Source: Podarcis raffonei (Eukaryota; Chordata; Lepidosauria; Squamata; Lacertidae). From it: a stretch of DNA of 64,000 bases. The stretch lies in the NCBI RefSeq assembly GCF_027172205.1, contig NC_070614.1, positions 45,241,501 through 45,305,500 on the forward strand, written 5' to 3'. Every line of letters starts with the position of its first letter. Position 1 is the stretch's first letter. Positions 11,172 to 24,180 of this stretch are shown in pieces. Position numbers and translations under genes: made by a program. The notes beneath the pieces are model-generated. The model had not been told where the DNA came from and made no database searches. It saw only the letters and a list, made by a program, of their open reading frames with translations.

Positions 11172-11243
11172 AGGTTCCACCGAGATTTGAACTCGGATCG
11201 CTGGATTCAGAGTCCAAAGTGCTAACCATTACACCATGGAACC
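11172..11243 (-). tRNA. tRNA-Gln (anticodon CTG)
   Basis: The 72-nt minus-strand sequence folds as a complete cloverleaf: GGTTCCA pairs with TGGAACC, the anticodon loop is CTCTGAA (CTG), and the T arm carries GTTCAAATC. It matches the vertebrate nuclear tRNA-Gln-CTG consensus almost base for base. A run of eight T residues lies just downstream on the minus strand as a pol III terminator. It sits about 0.6 kb upstream of PFAS exon 1, on the opposite strand. Confidence 0.97.
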
Positions 11244-11579
11244 TTACACAAGAAATTTCCCTGGTTACGAGACAATTAGCTACCTGGCTCTGCTACCTCG
11301 TAACCCCCAGAGAGTTAAGTGGTTTGGAGAAAGAAAAAGACAAAAAGGTTTTTGAACGACGATCAACAAGGGGCGCGGGGAGAAGAGCGCATTCTCGGCG
11401 CGGGAGGGGAGGAGAATGAGCTAGGACGCCTGGGTTCTCTTCCAGGCTCCGATCTCCAGAATAGGTGATTGGGGGGTAAGGACTGCATTTGGGAGGCAAA
11501 ATGTCGAGGTGAGGGGTGGAGATAATGACTCTCTCTAGGGAAATCGTACGGAGGAATGTGATCAAGATTCCTGGGTTTA

Positions 11580-11913
11580 CCTCCCCCCCCCCGACCTCTC
11601 CCCCCGGGCAACAAAGTTTGGCCATCGCCCCCCACGTGCCTCCATTCAAGGCCAGGAGGGAGGGAGGCAGAAGGGAGGCAGGGGGATCGGCCAATGGGGA
11701 GGGCGCTGCATCGAGTCACCGCCTCCCCTGCGGATCGTCCCTCTTTTCTCCTCCCACCAAAGGGGCTGCGCGCAGTAAACTTTTCCCCCTAGCGCAGTGA
11801 AGGCAGGCGCTCCTCTTTTCGCCCCGTGATCGAGGGACCGCCGGGGTAGAAGATCGCGCTGTTGTGGGGCTCAGAGAGCGTGTGAGAGAGGAGGCACCCC
11901 GCGACATCCACAG
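11580..11913 (+). promoter_or_regulatory. PFAS: PFAS promoter and 5' non-coding exon (start inferred)
   Basis: GC-rich block without a TATA box. It contains a canonical E-box CACGTG (11633-11638) and a CCAAT box (11691-11695). A good donor (CACAG|GTAATC) ends a leader exon at 11913. The transcription start is not visible; I place it between about 11750 and 11850. The E-box fits known MYC control of purine genes, but its use here is inference. Confidence 0.6.
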
Positions 11914-13421
11914 GTAATCGTTATCTCGATGCCACGCGGGGAACCAGCGTGGGAAGGCTGGCTGGCCCCTTGCCAGATCCAGGGGCGCGGGGACCCCAAT
12001 CATTTGCTCCGCGGCCGCGCGCTACGATCTGGTGGGGTAGGAAGTGCTTCTGCACGGGATTCGAACTCTAGACCGCTGCGGACGTGTTGGGTATAACTAG
12101 CAGAGGCTATGTGTGGCGCGCGGAAGTTGTTGGTGAGTTTCCACTTTGCAGGGCTGAATCCAATCTTTCCCGGGATTGCTTCCAGGTCGCGGAAGCTCTT
12201 GCAACAGTTCATCTTCAAGGTGCTACAGATTTATTAATTTTTGCTCCTGCTTATGTTAATTTTCACATCCCTCTCAGAAATAATACCGAACCCGTGTGTG
12301 GGTCCACACGTGATGATTCCTCGCTTGTAGAAAGGGCTGGTGAACAGAGGCATGCAGACGCAGTCCTGTGCCTAGAGAGCAACGTGTGATCCAAACACGA
12401 CTTTTTTTAAAAAAAAGGGGGGGTTAGAAGAGGCCAGCCCACGATCATTTTTACAAATCAGCCCGTGTGCCCCCTTTCACACAAATGCTTGTGCACGTGG
12501 AGAGACAGTGTCTACCCGCAGGTTGTGGCTGTAGTCAGAACATGTGAGCAAGTATACAGTACAATTTTATTTTCTAGTTACAGGATTTTAGCAGGCAGTT
12601 GCAGGGCATGTGCAAGTTGGAAAACTGCAGAATATCTGTGCTGAACCTTTTGCAGCAGCAAACAGTATTGAAAGTGGGAGCGCATAATGTTACAATATTG
12701 AGCACAAATAATAATGAATGCACAATAAAGAGGATGTCTGCAGAGGCCCTTAGGCATCAATCACCTATTTCTCTTTAGGTATCTTTATGGGCGACTGCAT
12801 GAAGTCCTCAATCTGCTTAAAATTAGCCAAGACTAACTAACCCTTAGTCTATGTCCCTGAATTAAATGCATCCTCCTCCCTTGATTATCCTTGCCTCCAT
12901 TTCCCTAGTGCCTCCTTTGGGTTGAATTTTAGACTGTAGAGTCTTTGGGGGCAGGGAACTGCCCTCTTGCACTTCATAAAACACCTTGGTGCTTTAATGA
13001 TAATGTTATTAATCATCAATAAGAGCATCAACACTTTAGTCAGGACTTCACTGGTGGCAGTGACAGTGAAATCCCAGTTAACTTTAGCTAGATGGTGTGA
13101 AAAGAATAAAGGATTGAGCCACGTTCACAGAGCCAATCTCTGCTGGTTGCACGCGGTGTGTGGTTTGCCGTTTGTTCTCAGTTGCAGTTTGAGAGGCGGA
13201 GAATTGGGGGATGTTCCCTGAGCTTTTGAAACTTGGACGATGAAGCAAGAAATGTGATTCGGAGGCCACTGACCTATTTGCTTCTCCTTATCTCTGGGAT
13301 ATTTGGCTCCAGCGAGCTGGCCTTTGGGACATCTGTGATTAGCGCAAGGTGGATTCTGGGGTGGAGAGGGACATTGAGAAAAGGGGGTGGGTGGGAAACT
13401 CTATGATTGATTCAGCCCACT

Positions 13422-13678
13422 CAGGGCCGGCTCATGCGTGAGGCAAAGTGAGGCAACGGCCTCAGGCGGCAGGATCCACAGGGGCAGCAGATCTGTCCTC
13501 CAAGGAATGCATTGCCTGCTGCTGCTGGCACTTCTACAGCGGCCTTTTGGTATATAGGAGGTGCTATTGGTCTTCTCCTACCCTTGTTCCCAATGGACAC
13601 CTTCACCCTTCTTCCCTGGTGAGGAGAGCGCCATTTTGTGGTTTGCCTCAGGTGTCAAAATGTCTTGGGCTGGCCCTG
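13422..13678. mobile_element. hAT-like MITE (CAGGGCCGGC ends)
   Basis: Begins cagggccggct and ends gctggccctg, with inner inverted similarity in the 'gaggcaaagtgaggc' part. No clean 8-bp flanking repeat could be confirmed. Confidence 0.55.
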
Positions 13679-13878
13679 CCACCAAAGCCTCTTCATCTGT
13701 TGGCAGACACACACTGGTAAGCTCTGTCTGTATGCTCACCCCCCCCCGGCATCTTGCTCAGTGTCTTATGCCAAGGATGGGCAAGCTCTGGCCTTCCAGA
13801 AGTTGTTGGGCTACAGTTCCCACCATCCCTGGTCGCTGGCTGGGGCGTGGAGTTCAACATCTGTGTCCAGGGCAGCTG

Positions 13879-14475
13879 TTTGCCGGCTCCATCTGGTACG
13901 CAGGCTGAGACCCTACCTGCCCGCGGACTGTCTCGCCAGAGTGGTGCATGCTCTGGTTATCTCCCACTTGGTCTACTGCAATGCGGTCTACGTGGGGCTA
14001 CCTTTGAAGGTGACCCGGAAACTACAACTAATCCAGAATGCGGCAGCTAGACTGGGGACTGGGAGCTCCCTACAGTACGTTTCCGAGCACAATTCAAAGT
14101 GTTGGTGCTGACCTTTAAAGCCCTAAATGGCCTCGGTCCAGTATATCTGAAGGAGCGTCTCCACCCCCATCGTTCTACCCGGACACTGAGGTCCAGCACC
14201 GAGGGCCTTCTGGCGGTTCCCTCACTGCGAGAAGCCAAATTACAGGGAACCAGGCAGAGGGCCTTCTCGGTAGTGGCGCCCTCCCTGTGGAACACCCTCG
14301 CACCAGATGTCAAAGAGAACAACAACTACCAGACTTTTAGAGGACATCTGAAGGCAGCCCAGTTTAGGGAAGCTTTTAATGTTTGATGTATTACAGTATT
14401 TTAATATATATTTTTTTGGAAGCTGCCAAGAGTGGCTGGGGAAGCCCAGCCAGATGGGTGGGGTATAAATAATAA
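13879..14475 (+). mobile_element. L2-type LINE, 3' end of ORF2, internally deleted
   Basis: Translated pieces such as HALVISHLVYCNAVYVGLP, LTFKALNGLGPVYL and [16 protein letters not shown] are the C-terminal end of L2-family reverse transcriptase ORFs. The middle is shortened near 14060-14090. The 3' UTR ends in a gggtataaataataaatt motif and runs into an (ATT)n tract. Confidence 0.85.
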
Positions 14476-14520
<45 letters not shown>

Positions 14521-14530
14521 TTATTATTAT
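14476..14530 (+). repeat. (ATT)n microsatellite
   Basis: About 17 ATT units directly after the L2 3' end, as expected for a tail-derived microsatellite. Confidence 0.9.
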
Positions 14531-14687
14531 AACATCTGGACAGCCACCCTTTTGTGCCTTGAATCGCAGGCCTAGTCGACGCCTGGCAAGCCCTGCTCCC
14601 TCCATTACTGTGGTCCTTCGCCTGCCATGGGTCTCTTCCTGCCGTTCTGTGGCATCTGCTCCCTTTGCCCACCCTTCCTGTCCCTGC

Positions 14688-14800
14688 ATGGCCTGATAGA
14701 CCAACCTAGGAAGCTGAGTCAGACCCTTGGTCCAATTAGCTCTATGTAGTCTACACTGGCTGGCAGCAACTCCAGGGTTTCACACCCACAACCCTACCTG
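14688..14800 (-). mobile_element. MIR-like tRNA SINE fragment
   Basis: 'gtcagacccttggtccaatt' and 'tacactggctggcagcaact' are the reverse of the 3' part of the SINE at 27074. Confidence 0.5.
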
Positions 14801-15046
14801 GATGCACCTTTTATGGAGGAGAGTGCTGTCAATGGCTACTAGATGGGCGTTCGGCCCGATGTTCTTACTGAACCTTCTACACGCAAGGCAGTTTTACTGC
14901 CACTGACTTACGTTCCTTCCGCCATAGAACCTTCCATCTCATCTTGTGTGTTTTTTTTAAAAAGGAAAATGGAGGCCCCTTGCAAAACGCCATCCCAAGC
15001 AGTCCCTCACAGTTGCTTTCTCTTCTTTCCTTGGCAGGACTCCGCC

Positions 15047-18000
15047 ATGGGGGTCCTACACTACTACCAGCGGCCCAGCGAGGACGACACTGAAGTGGCC
15101 ACACTTCTGCGTTCGGCTGAAGCCATCTTGGATAATGGCCTCCAAGGGGTGCAGAAGGAAATATGTTTCAACGTCAACTGGACAGGTACGAAAATGGGAC
15201 ACGGACTGTGTCTGGATTCTGAATGAATGGGGAGGTATGGAGGGAGGTGTGTATATTGATTCTTTTTTTCCTTTTTGAGTGGGTAGAGATTTGGCATGGC
15301 GCTGCCCCCCACCCCTTCTTGTCGCAGAGCCAGTTGCCTGTTGGGTGATTGCCCTGTTGCATTGTGGGTAGCTATAATCGTTTCTCCCTTCTGTTTCCTC
15401 GCCAGGAGAAACACCCCCAAACTCTGAGGAGACGGAGAAGCTGCTGTGGATCTTTGGTTGCCCTTTTGAACCCGGCGACATCGCACCCAAGTCCTTCCTT
15501 AGCCCAACTCCTTCAGATCTGCTGGTAGAGGTCGGCCCTCGGTACGTCCTGAGCTGAGGGAAAAAAGCCACTCTGCCCACGTCCTATACAATAATGGCAA
15601 GGGGGAGAGAGAGAATGCATGTATCGACCAGTTTCAGGCATCATGAACAGGCCTCAGGCAATTGTAGAGTTAAAAGGTACCCCAGGAGTCCTCTCCCTTG
15701 GAAGTTTTTCAGCAGAAGTAATCTGGACAGTAATCTTTCATGGATGCTTTGGTTGAGATTCCTTCTTCATTTCCTGGTTCACGCTAACCATAGTTTGCTG
15801 TGAAATCTGAAGGGGGGAGGACAACATATCACAGTGGTTTGCTGCCAAAGCAGAACTGGAAACTCTTGTTTAAGAACCATGGTTTGCAGTTTGTGTCTGG
15901 TGGCAAACTATGGTTTTGTGGATTTGATGTCAGGGCAAACTACAGCTACTGAGAAGGAGGATGGAAATCGGAGTATGTTGGTAGGAAGGAGCGTCCCGCC
16001 CCAATGCCTGACCACAACAGACAAACCATGGATTAGTTGTGATGTCTGAAACTCGGCCTTTACAGCTGAATCAAATGTTATATGACAGCTTTCATTTGCT
16101 AACTTATGTTACTTAACCAACAGCGTTGTTTATTTGTAGGCCACATCAAAATAATTTCACATAGTTGGTTGTTATAAGCCATATGAAAATTTAAATAGTT
16201 ATAAAGGCTAACAAAAACATCTATTAATGAATGTACAGTAAAATTGAACTGTCTGCTAATAATTCAAACTAAATCTTGACCTTAAACAACACCCCCCACC
16301 CCGAAGGTCTGCAGGGGTCCCAAACTGCAGAAGCAGGGTGTCTCTGCAGTCAGACAGGGTTCCTCACCTCCCAAGCCAGGTGAAAATAGACCCCCCCCCC
16401 AAAGGAAGGAGCAGGTTTTGTTGAAACAAATGTTTTATGTTTGTAGGTTGAATTTCTCAACTGCGTATTCCACAAATGCAGTGTCGGTGTGCTGGGCAGC
16501 CGGACTGGAAAAGATTGACCGAATCGAATGTTCCCGTCGATACCTTTTCAAGGTGACTGTGGGTGGGTCTAAACACAGGAAGAAAACTGCTGTTAGATTC
16601 CTTATGTCACCACATATGCAAGAACCCCATAGGGATTTGGAAACATTTAACCCGATGGCTTCCACATCCTTCTCTTTCAGTGTGGGCAGCGCCCATTGGC
16701 ACTCCAGGAGGCCTCCATATCGTCTACGCTGTATGATCGGATGACAGAGCAGTGTTACCCAGAACCCATCAGCAGCTTTGCTATAGCCACCTGCCCTGAG
16801 CCTGTGTTCCATGTCGATATTTTGGGAGAAGGGAGACCTGCTCTGGTCGAAGCCAACAACCAGCTCGGTATGAATCAGCAGGGTAAAGCTGGGCTTGGAT
16901 AGAGATGGAGGACCTTCAGTGGCCATGCTCTGATTCTGAATGCCAGTTTCTGGAAGCTAACACCGAACTTATTATTGTCTGACCCTAGCTTGCATGGGCA
17001 CAGCTTTAACAAATATCTCATTGGATCCTTTCTTCTCTCCTTTTCACTTGCAGAGACCCACGTGGATTTAGAGCAGTGTTTTCCAAACTTGGGTCTCCAG
17101 CTGTTTTTGGACTACAACTCCCATCATCCCTAGCTTGCAAGACCCATTGGTCAAGGATGATGGGAGTTGTAGTCCAAAAACAGCTGGAGAACCAGGCTTG
17201 GGAAACACAGATCTAGAGGGATTCAGCCTTCTGGTCTTAAAGGGTTTCATAGAATTTTGGAGCTGTGGAAGGGACCTGAGGGTCATCTAGTCCAACCCCC
17301 TGCAATGCAGGAATCTCAACTCAGCTATCCATGGCATACCTGTGCTTAAAAACCTCCAAGGAAGGAGAGTCCACCGCCTTCTGAGGGAGGTGATAAAGCT
17401 GTGTTCACCCCAGTCAGAGAGTGTTCTGGCCCTACCTCTGAAAGTGGAACTCTGTTCTGTCCCAGTTTCCCTTGATTATGAGAAACAATATTCTTTATTT
17501 GGCCAGGTTTGTGTGTATGTGTTTAGGATAAACTATAGACGCTTCTCTGCCTTACAGGTCTGGCTTTTGATTCCTGGGATCTGGACTTTTACACTGACCT
17601 CTTCAAGAAACTTGGGAGGAATCCCACCAGCGTGGAATGCTTTGATCTCGCTCAGTCCAACAGGTGTCTGCTTGGCTGTGGGGTGCAGAGGGGTTGGGCG
17701 GGAACTGGGAAAAACCTTCCTGCTTGAGGCTCAGGGGAGGCCATCTTACAGCATTGAGTCCCGCAGATTTTCACCATGCAAAGTTTTTATAAAGTAAAAG
17801 TTTTTCAACTGCAAGTTGCCTTGTGGGTGTGGGAGAGGGCCCTTTTTTGGGTCAAAAGTGACTTCATTTTTTTAAAAAAAAACCCAAACAAATAGGTGTT
17901 GGATAATAATAATAATAATAATAAATTTTATTTATATCCCGCCCTCCCCAGCCGAAGCCGGGCTCAGGGCGGCTAACAACAATAAAACAATACAAAAGTA

Positions 18001-21000
18001 CAACACAAACAACACTCTAAAATCATTCATTATAAAATTAATTAAATTCAAGCCACTGGCCACCATTGGGCCAGAGCTCCGCGAAGATTGCCGAGGGAGG
18101 GAGTCAGGCTGTGCCCTGGCCAAAGGCCTGGCGGAACAGCTCTGTCTTGCAGGCCCTGCGGAAAGATGTCAAGTCCCGCAGGGCCCTAGTCTCTTGTGAC
18201 AGAGTGTTCCACCAGGTCGGAGCCACAGCCAAAAAAGCCCTGGCTCTAGTTGAGGCCAGCCTAACTTCTCTGTGGCCTGGGACCTTCAAGATGTTTTTAT
18301 TTGAAGACCGTAAGTTTCTCTGTGGGGCATACCAGGAGAGGCGGTCCCGTAGGTACGAGGGTCCTAGGCCAGAGGCTTTCAAAAGTCCACAGCTCCCTTG
18401 ACGAACTGTATTCTTTCTGCGGCCCCCATGTGGGGCTCAGGAGCCCAGTTATGTCACCCCTTGCCTGCAGAGCTGGCAGCCTCTCACCCTTTTTTGAAAC
18501 ATCCTCCCTTGTGACGTGTTCCCTCAGCCTCCTCTCCTCTCTCCTCTGCTTGGGAATCCCCTGGGCAACCGCTGCCACCACCCCCGGTCTCTGAGCTGCC
18601 CTCCTGCCCCAAAGAGGTGCCTCCCCACACTGCCCCACAAGAGCCTAGGACTTGTCTGTCCATTCCCAACAGCAAGGGCTGGCGGACTGGCTGGCTGGGC
18701 TCCCTTGCCTGCTTGCTTGCTAATTCACTCTGACGCCACCTCGGCTCCTGGCATCAGCACCCCCTGGCCAGCGCCAGAGCCACCATTCGCTTGTGGTACT
18801 TGTAGACAGGGCTACTGGAATAAGCAGCCATACAAGCCTTTGGGAAGCAGAGATGCAAGAGGGCATTAGAGGAGGGAAGGAAGGAAAGAGAGAGAGGTCA
18901 GTGCTGCCCACGGCACCCCTGACCATCGTTCAAGTCACCCCAGGGTGCCACGGCACACTGGTTGAAAATGTTGGCATACAAGCAAGGAAGCGGGAGCACT
19001 TGGCAGGCCCCCAGCTGGCTCCATACCACCGGCCAGTGTACCGGACAAACTCCAGTCCTTGGTACCGCATAAATCAGTGACCTGAACTTCAAAAGCTAGG
19101 GCACGCTCTAATCAGCAGAGATAACGCTATGCAACAGAAGTGCCAGGAGAGTATGTGTAAGCATATTTACAAGCAATTTATTCAGCATAAGGTAAAGGGA
19201 CCCCTGACCATTAGGTCCAGTCATGGCTGACTCTGGGGTTGTGGTGCTCATCTCGCTTTATTGGCCGAGGGAGCCAGCTTCCAGGTCATGTGGCCAGCAT
19301 GACTAAGCCGCTTCTGGCGAACCAGAGCAGCACATGGAAACGCCTTTTACCTTCCCGCTGGAGCGGTACCTATTTATCTACTTGCACTTTGACGTGCTTT
19401 TGAACTGCTAGGTGGGCAGGAGCAGGAACTGAGCAATGGGAGCTCACCCCGTCGCAGGGATTCGAACCGCTGATGTTCTGATCGGCAAGTCCTAGGTTCT
19501 GTGGTTTAACCCACAGCGCCACCCGCTTCCCTTCCGATTACTTTTCATCATGACAAAAGGAAAACATTTCCGATCCCCTTTGTGTCCAAAGCAAGACAGC
19601 ATAAGCAAAAGCTATACACAAACGGAAGTTCCCAGCAAGCTGTGCTGGAGTGTAAACAGGCATGTGACACACAATAATCATGCCTGTTCCTTAGGGTGGA
19701 ATGGAATATCCCAACAGAAAACCACTGCTCTATCTACCTCTTAAGTCCAGAGGAGCAAATGGTGAACACTTGATGGGGAATGATAACAGGAATATATAAA
19801 TAAATAAATAAATTTTATTTATATCCCGCCCTCCCCAGCCGAAGCCGGGCTCAGGGCGGCTAACAACAATAAAGCAATACAAAAGTACAACACAAACAAC
19901 ACACTAAAATCATTCATTATAAAATTAATTAAATTCAAGCCACTGTCCACCATTGGGCCAGAGCTCCGCGAAGATTGCCGAGGGAGGGAGTCAGGCTGTG
20001 CCCTGGCCAAAGGCCTGGCGGAACAGCTCTGTCTTGCAGGCCCTGCGGAAAGATGTCAAGTCCCGCAGGGCCCTAGTCTCTTGTGACGGAGTGTTCCACC
20101 AGGTCGGAGCCACAGTCGAAAAAGCCCTGGCTCTAGTTGAGGCCAGCCTAACTTCTCTGTGGCCTGGGACCTTCAAGATGTTTTTATTTGAAGACCGTAA
20201 GTTTCTCTGTGGGGCATACCAGGAGAGGCGGTCCCGTAGGTACGAGGGTCCTAGGCCGTATAGGGCTTTAAAGGTTAAAACCAGCACCTTAAACCTGATC
20301 CTGTACTCCACCGGGAGCCAGTGCAGTTGATATAGCACCGGGTGAATGTGATCTCGCAGCGAAGACCCCGTAAGGAGTCTCGCTGCAGCATTCTGCACCC
20401 GCTGGAGTTTCTGGGTCAGTCTTAAGGGCAGCCCCACGTAGAGCGAGTTACAATAATCCAGTCTGGAGGTGACCGTCGCGTGGATCACAGTGGCTAGGAA
20501 GGGGCTTATTTCAGCTTCCCATAGGCATCACTCTGGGAAACAGGATGCTCAACCATAGAATCATAGAATTGTAATCTCAACTAAAGCATCCATGGTAGAT
20601 GACCTTCCAACCTCTGCTTAAAAGCCTCCAAAGAAGGAGAATCCACAAACTCCCAAGGGAGTTTGTTCCTCTATCGAACAGCTCTTGCTGTCAAAAATTC
20701 TTCCTGATGTTTAGTCGGAATCTCCTTTCTTGAAACTTGAAGCCATTGGTTCGAGTCCTGCCCTCTGGCGCAGGAGAAAAGCAGCTTGCTCCATCTTCCA
20801 TGTGGCAGCCCTTGAGGTATTTGAAGATGGCTATCGTATTTCCTTTCAGTCTCCTCTTTTCCGGGCTAAACATGCCCAGTTCCCTCAACCATTCCTCATA
20901 AGGCTTGGTTTCCAGACCCTTGATCTTTGGTTAGACCTGGGATTTTTTTTTTTTTGCAAAAAACCGTTAACAAGTTCATTAAAATGGCTTTCTTAGCCCC

Positions 21001-23566
21001 CTTTCCAAAGCTTAAGGGGCTGTTCAATGGTGAGTAGAAGAAAATAAACCTGATCGCAGTGGATCATAAGAGCATGGCTCCAACAGAGCGCATGCTTCAG
21101 TCCCTGCCACTAAAGTAGGACTCTAAAGGCAAATAGTAGGCATGGAAGATCTTTATCTAGTTGAGTTCCTGCAAAGCTGGGCTAGATGGGCCAATAGCCT
21201 GACCTGGCGCCCAGCGGCTTCCTGTCTCCCTAAACCCGCCTCTTCTTCCTGCAGCGAGCACAGTCGCCACTGGTTCTTCAAGGGGCGCCTCCTGGTGGAT
21301 GGGCAGGAGCTCAAGGAGTCCCTCTTCGAGTCCATCATGAAGACCCAGGAGCGGAGCAACCCCAACAACGTCATCAAGTTCTGCGACAACAGCAGGTGGG
21401 GGTCTTCGGGAACCGGCGGGAGGAGCGGGTGGCCTGCAAAATGGCGGTCTCAACCCCCTGTTGCCGTCTCGGGAGCAGAGAAGAAGCAATGGGGCAGGCC
21501 TAGAACAGAGGTGGAGAACCTGTAGCCCTCCTTGATTCGGTTGAACCTCAACTACCATCATCCCTGACCTTTGGTCAAGGCTGAGGGGAGTTTGCATCCC
21601 ACATTGTCTGCAGGGACCCAGGTTGACAACTGCTTTTGAGCCAACTCCTAAGGCCTGGCTGAGGAACTCTGATCATTCCAGATGTGGACAGAGTCTTAAC
21701 TCCCATCATGCCTGACTTTTGGCCTTGTTGGCTACAGTCAATGGGAGCTGGGAGTCCCTTCCCATGTGTGGCTTTCGGTGGCCGTGTGGCTTCTTCCTCT
21801 TCCTTTTTAGTTTTTATTTATACTTTTCAAATTTATTCATTTCGTTAATTTTACAATCCATTCAACATTTCAAAATTTGACTTCCTTCCCCCTCTTCCTG
21901 CGTTTCCTTAAATTTATTTTTTCATACCTTCTGCATATCCAAATTCATTTAATTTACTCATTTAATTATCTACTCTTATAAAACTGCAGTTTATTACACT
22001 AATCCTGCTAATGTTTTTAATCTGTTTACAATTTAACTGAAAATATTCAATGAACCATTTCCATTCTTTTATAAAGAGTTTGTTACCTTGATTTCTTATT
22101 CTTCTGGTAGGTTTTGCCATTTCTGCATATTCCATAAGTTTTTGTATCCATTCTTCCTTTTCTGGGACTTCTGCTTCTTTCCATTTTGGGCAGGTAACAT
22201 TCCTGCCGCTGTAGTAGCATACATGAATAAATTTCTATACAATTTAGGTAGTTCTGTCCCTATAATTCCCAAAAGAAAAGCTTCTGGGGTTTGTTTGTTT
22301 TTTATAAAAGTTATTCTGAACATCTTTTTATAACTCATTATATATCATTTCCCAGTAAGCTTTAACCTTACCACATTTTCCCCAATTTACTTGGCAAGAA
22401 GCCGTGTGGCTTCTTGAAGCTGAGTGTGTGTGTTGTCTTCCCAACACAGTGCGATCCAAGGGAGAGAGGTCCTTTCGATGTGGCCCAGCGACCCATCTCG
22501 TTCCAGCCCCTTTGAGAAGCGGACGTCCACCCGGCACGTCATTTTCACAGCTGAGACCCACAACTTCCCTACTGGTGAGTGGATGGGAAAGGGGGCATGG
22601 TCTGAAGGGCAGGGTGCTTATTTCTAGCGCATCGTAAATTCTCCTGGCAGGCAGGCACCCCTGTGGACAGCTACCACCTCAAACAAATAGCAGGCTTCTT
22701 TGCATTGACAGAGTCTATGAATAACCTGTCTGGGTGCTCTGCGGAGGGAGTGCATTTGTGTGGGCTTTGACATTGCTTTTAAACTCTCCTTGCAGGCGTT
22801 GCTCCCTTCAGCGGTGCCACCACTGGGACTGGCGGGCGGATCCGCGATGTGCAGTGCACAGGCCGCGGGGCCCACTATATCGCTGGCACCGCTGGCTACA
22901 GTTTCGGCAATCTGCTCATACCAGGTTAGTAGCGGTGGCTTGGGCTCAACATACTGAAAAGGCAGCTGCAGAAGGATGTTTTGCTTGGCAACAAATGGAT
23001 GGGTGTTGTACAGGTTTCTCCCCCCACCCCAGATTCCTTCCTCCCTCCCGTCCGAGTCTCCACCCCCATCGTTCAGCCTGGACCCAGAGGTCCAGCTCTG
23101 AGGATCTGGTGGTTCTCACATTGCGAGATGTGAGGTTACAGCGAACCACACAGAGTGCCTTCTTTGTAGTGGCACCCTCTCTGTGGAACGCCTTCCCATA
23201 GAAGACATCTGAAGGGAGCTCTGTATAGGGAAGTTGTTTTTTTAAAAATATTTGAGGTTTTACTGTGGCTTTATAAATTGTTGGGAGCTGCCCAGAATGG
23301 CAGGGGCAATCCAGTCAGATAGGAGGCATATAAATAATAAAATGATTATTAGCAGTAGAACTGTGCTTACTGCATGCCAGTGAGGCGATCCCTCCCATTT
23401 GCCACAAGAAGGTAGAATCTGCTGAATAAATCACTCCAATCAAATATATTTGCATAACTTTGACCAGCTGAGAAGCAAAGCCCAAGCACTGAATGTTTGC
23501 TTTCTAATGATTGGAAGTTGTCTGACTTCTGAGATTTCATGTGGTGCCTACCTTGATAACCAGAGA

Positions 23567-23614
<48 letters not shown>

Positions 23615-24131
23615 ATAATAATAAATTTTATTTATATCCCGCCCTCCCCAGCCGAAGCCGGGCTCAGGGCGGCTAACAACAATAAAACAATACAAAAGTA
23701 CAACACAAACAACACTCTAAAATCATTCATTATAAAATTAATTAAATTCAAGCCACTGGCCACCATTGGGCCAGAGCTCTGCGAAGATTGCTGAGGGAGG
23801 GAGTCAGGCTGTGCCCTGGCCAAAGGCCTGGCGGAACAGCTCTGTCTTGCAGGCCCTGCGGAAAGATGTCAAGTCCTGCAGGGCCCTTGTCTCTTGTGAC
23901 AGAGTGTTCCACCAGGTCGGAGCCACAGCCGAAAAAGCCCTGGCTCTAGTTGAGGCCAGCCTAACTTCTCTGTGGCCTGGGACCTTCAAGATGTTTTTAT
24001 TTGAAGACCGTAAGTTTCTCTGTGGGGCATACCAGGAGAGGCGGTCCCGTAGGTACGAGGGTCCTAGGCCGTATAGGGCTTTAAAGGTTAAAACCAGCAC
24101 CTTAAACCTGATCCTGTACTCCACCGGGAGC

Positions 24132-24180
<49 letters not shown>

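Larger units (their letters stand above)
11914..15037 (+). other. PFAS intron 1
   Basis: Runs from the donor after 11913 to the acceptor before 15038. It holds an hAT-like MITE near 13422-13678, an L2 fragment with an ATT repeat (13879-14530) and a minus-strand SINE piece (14688-14800). No conserved exon seen in 12000-13400. Confidence 0.6.

Noticed and set aside
11293-12003. Overlapping minus-strand frames that could be a head-to-head gene such as CTC1
   Set aside because: These frames are proline/serine-rich reads of the GC-rich PFAS promoter, without splice support or resemblance to CTC1.
19991-20488. A host reverse-transcriptase-like gene
   Set aside because: It is the open end of an L2 LINE ORF2 with near-identical copies close by and L2 3' UTR attached.
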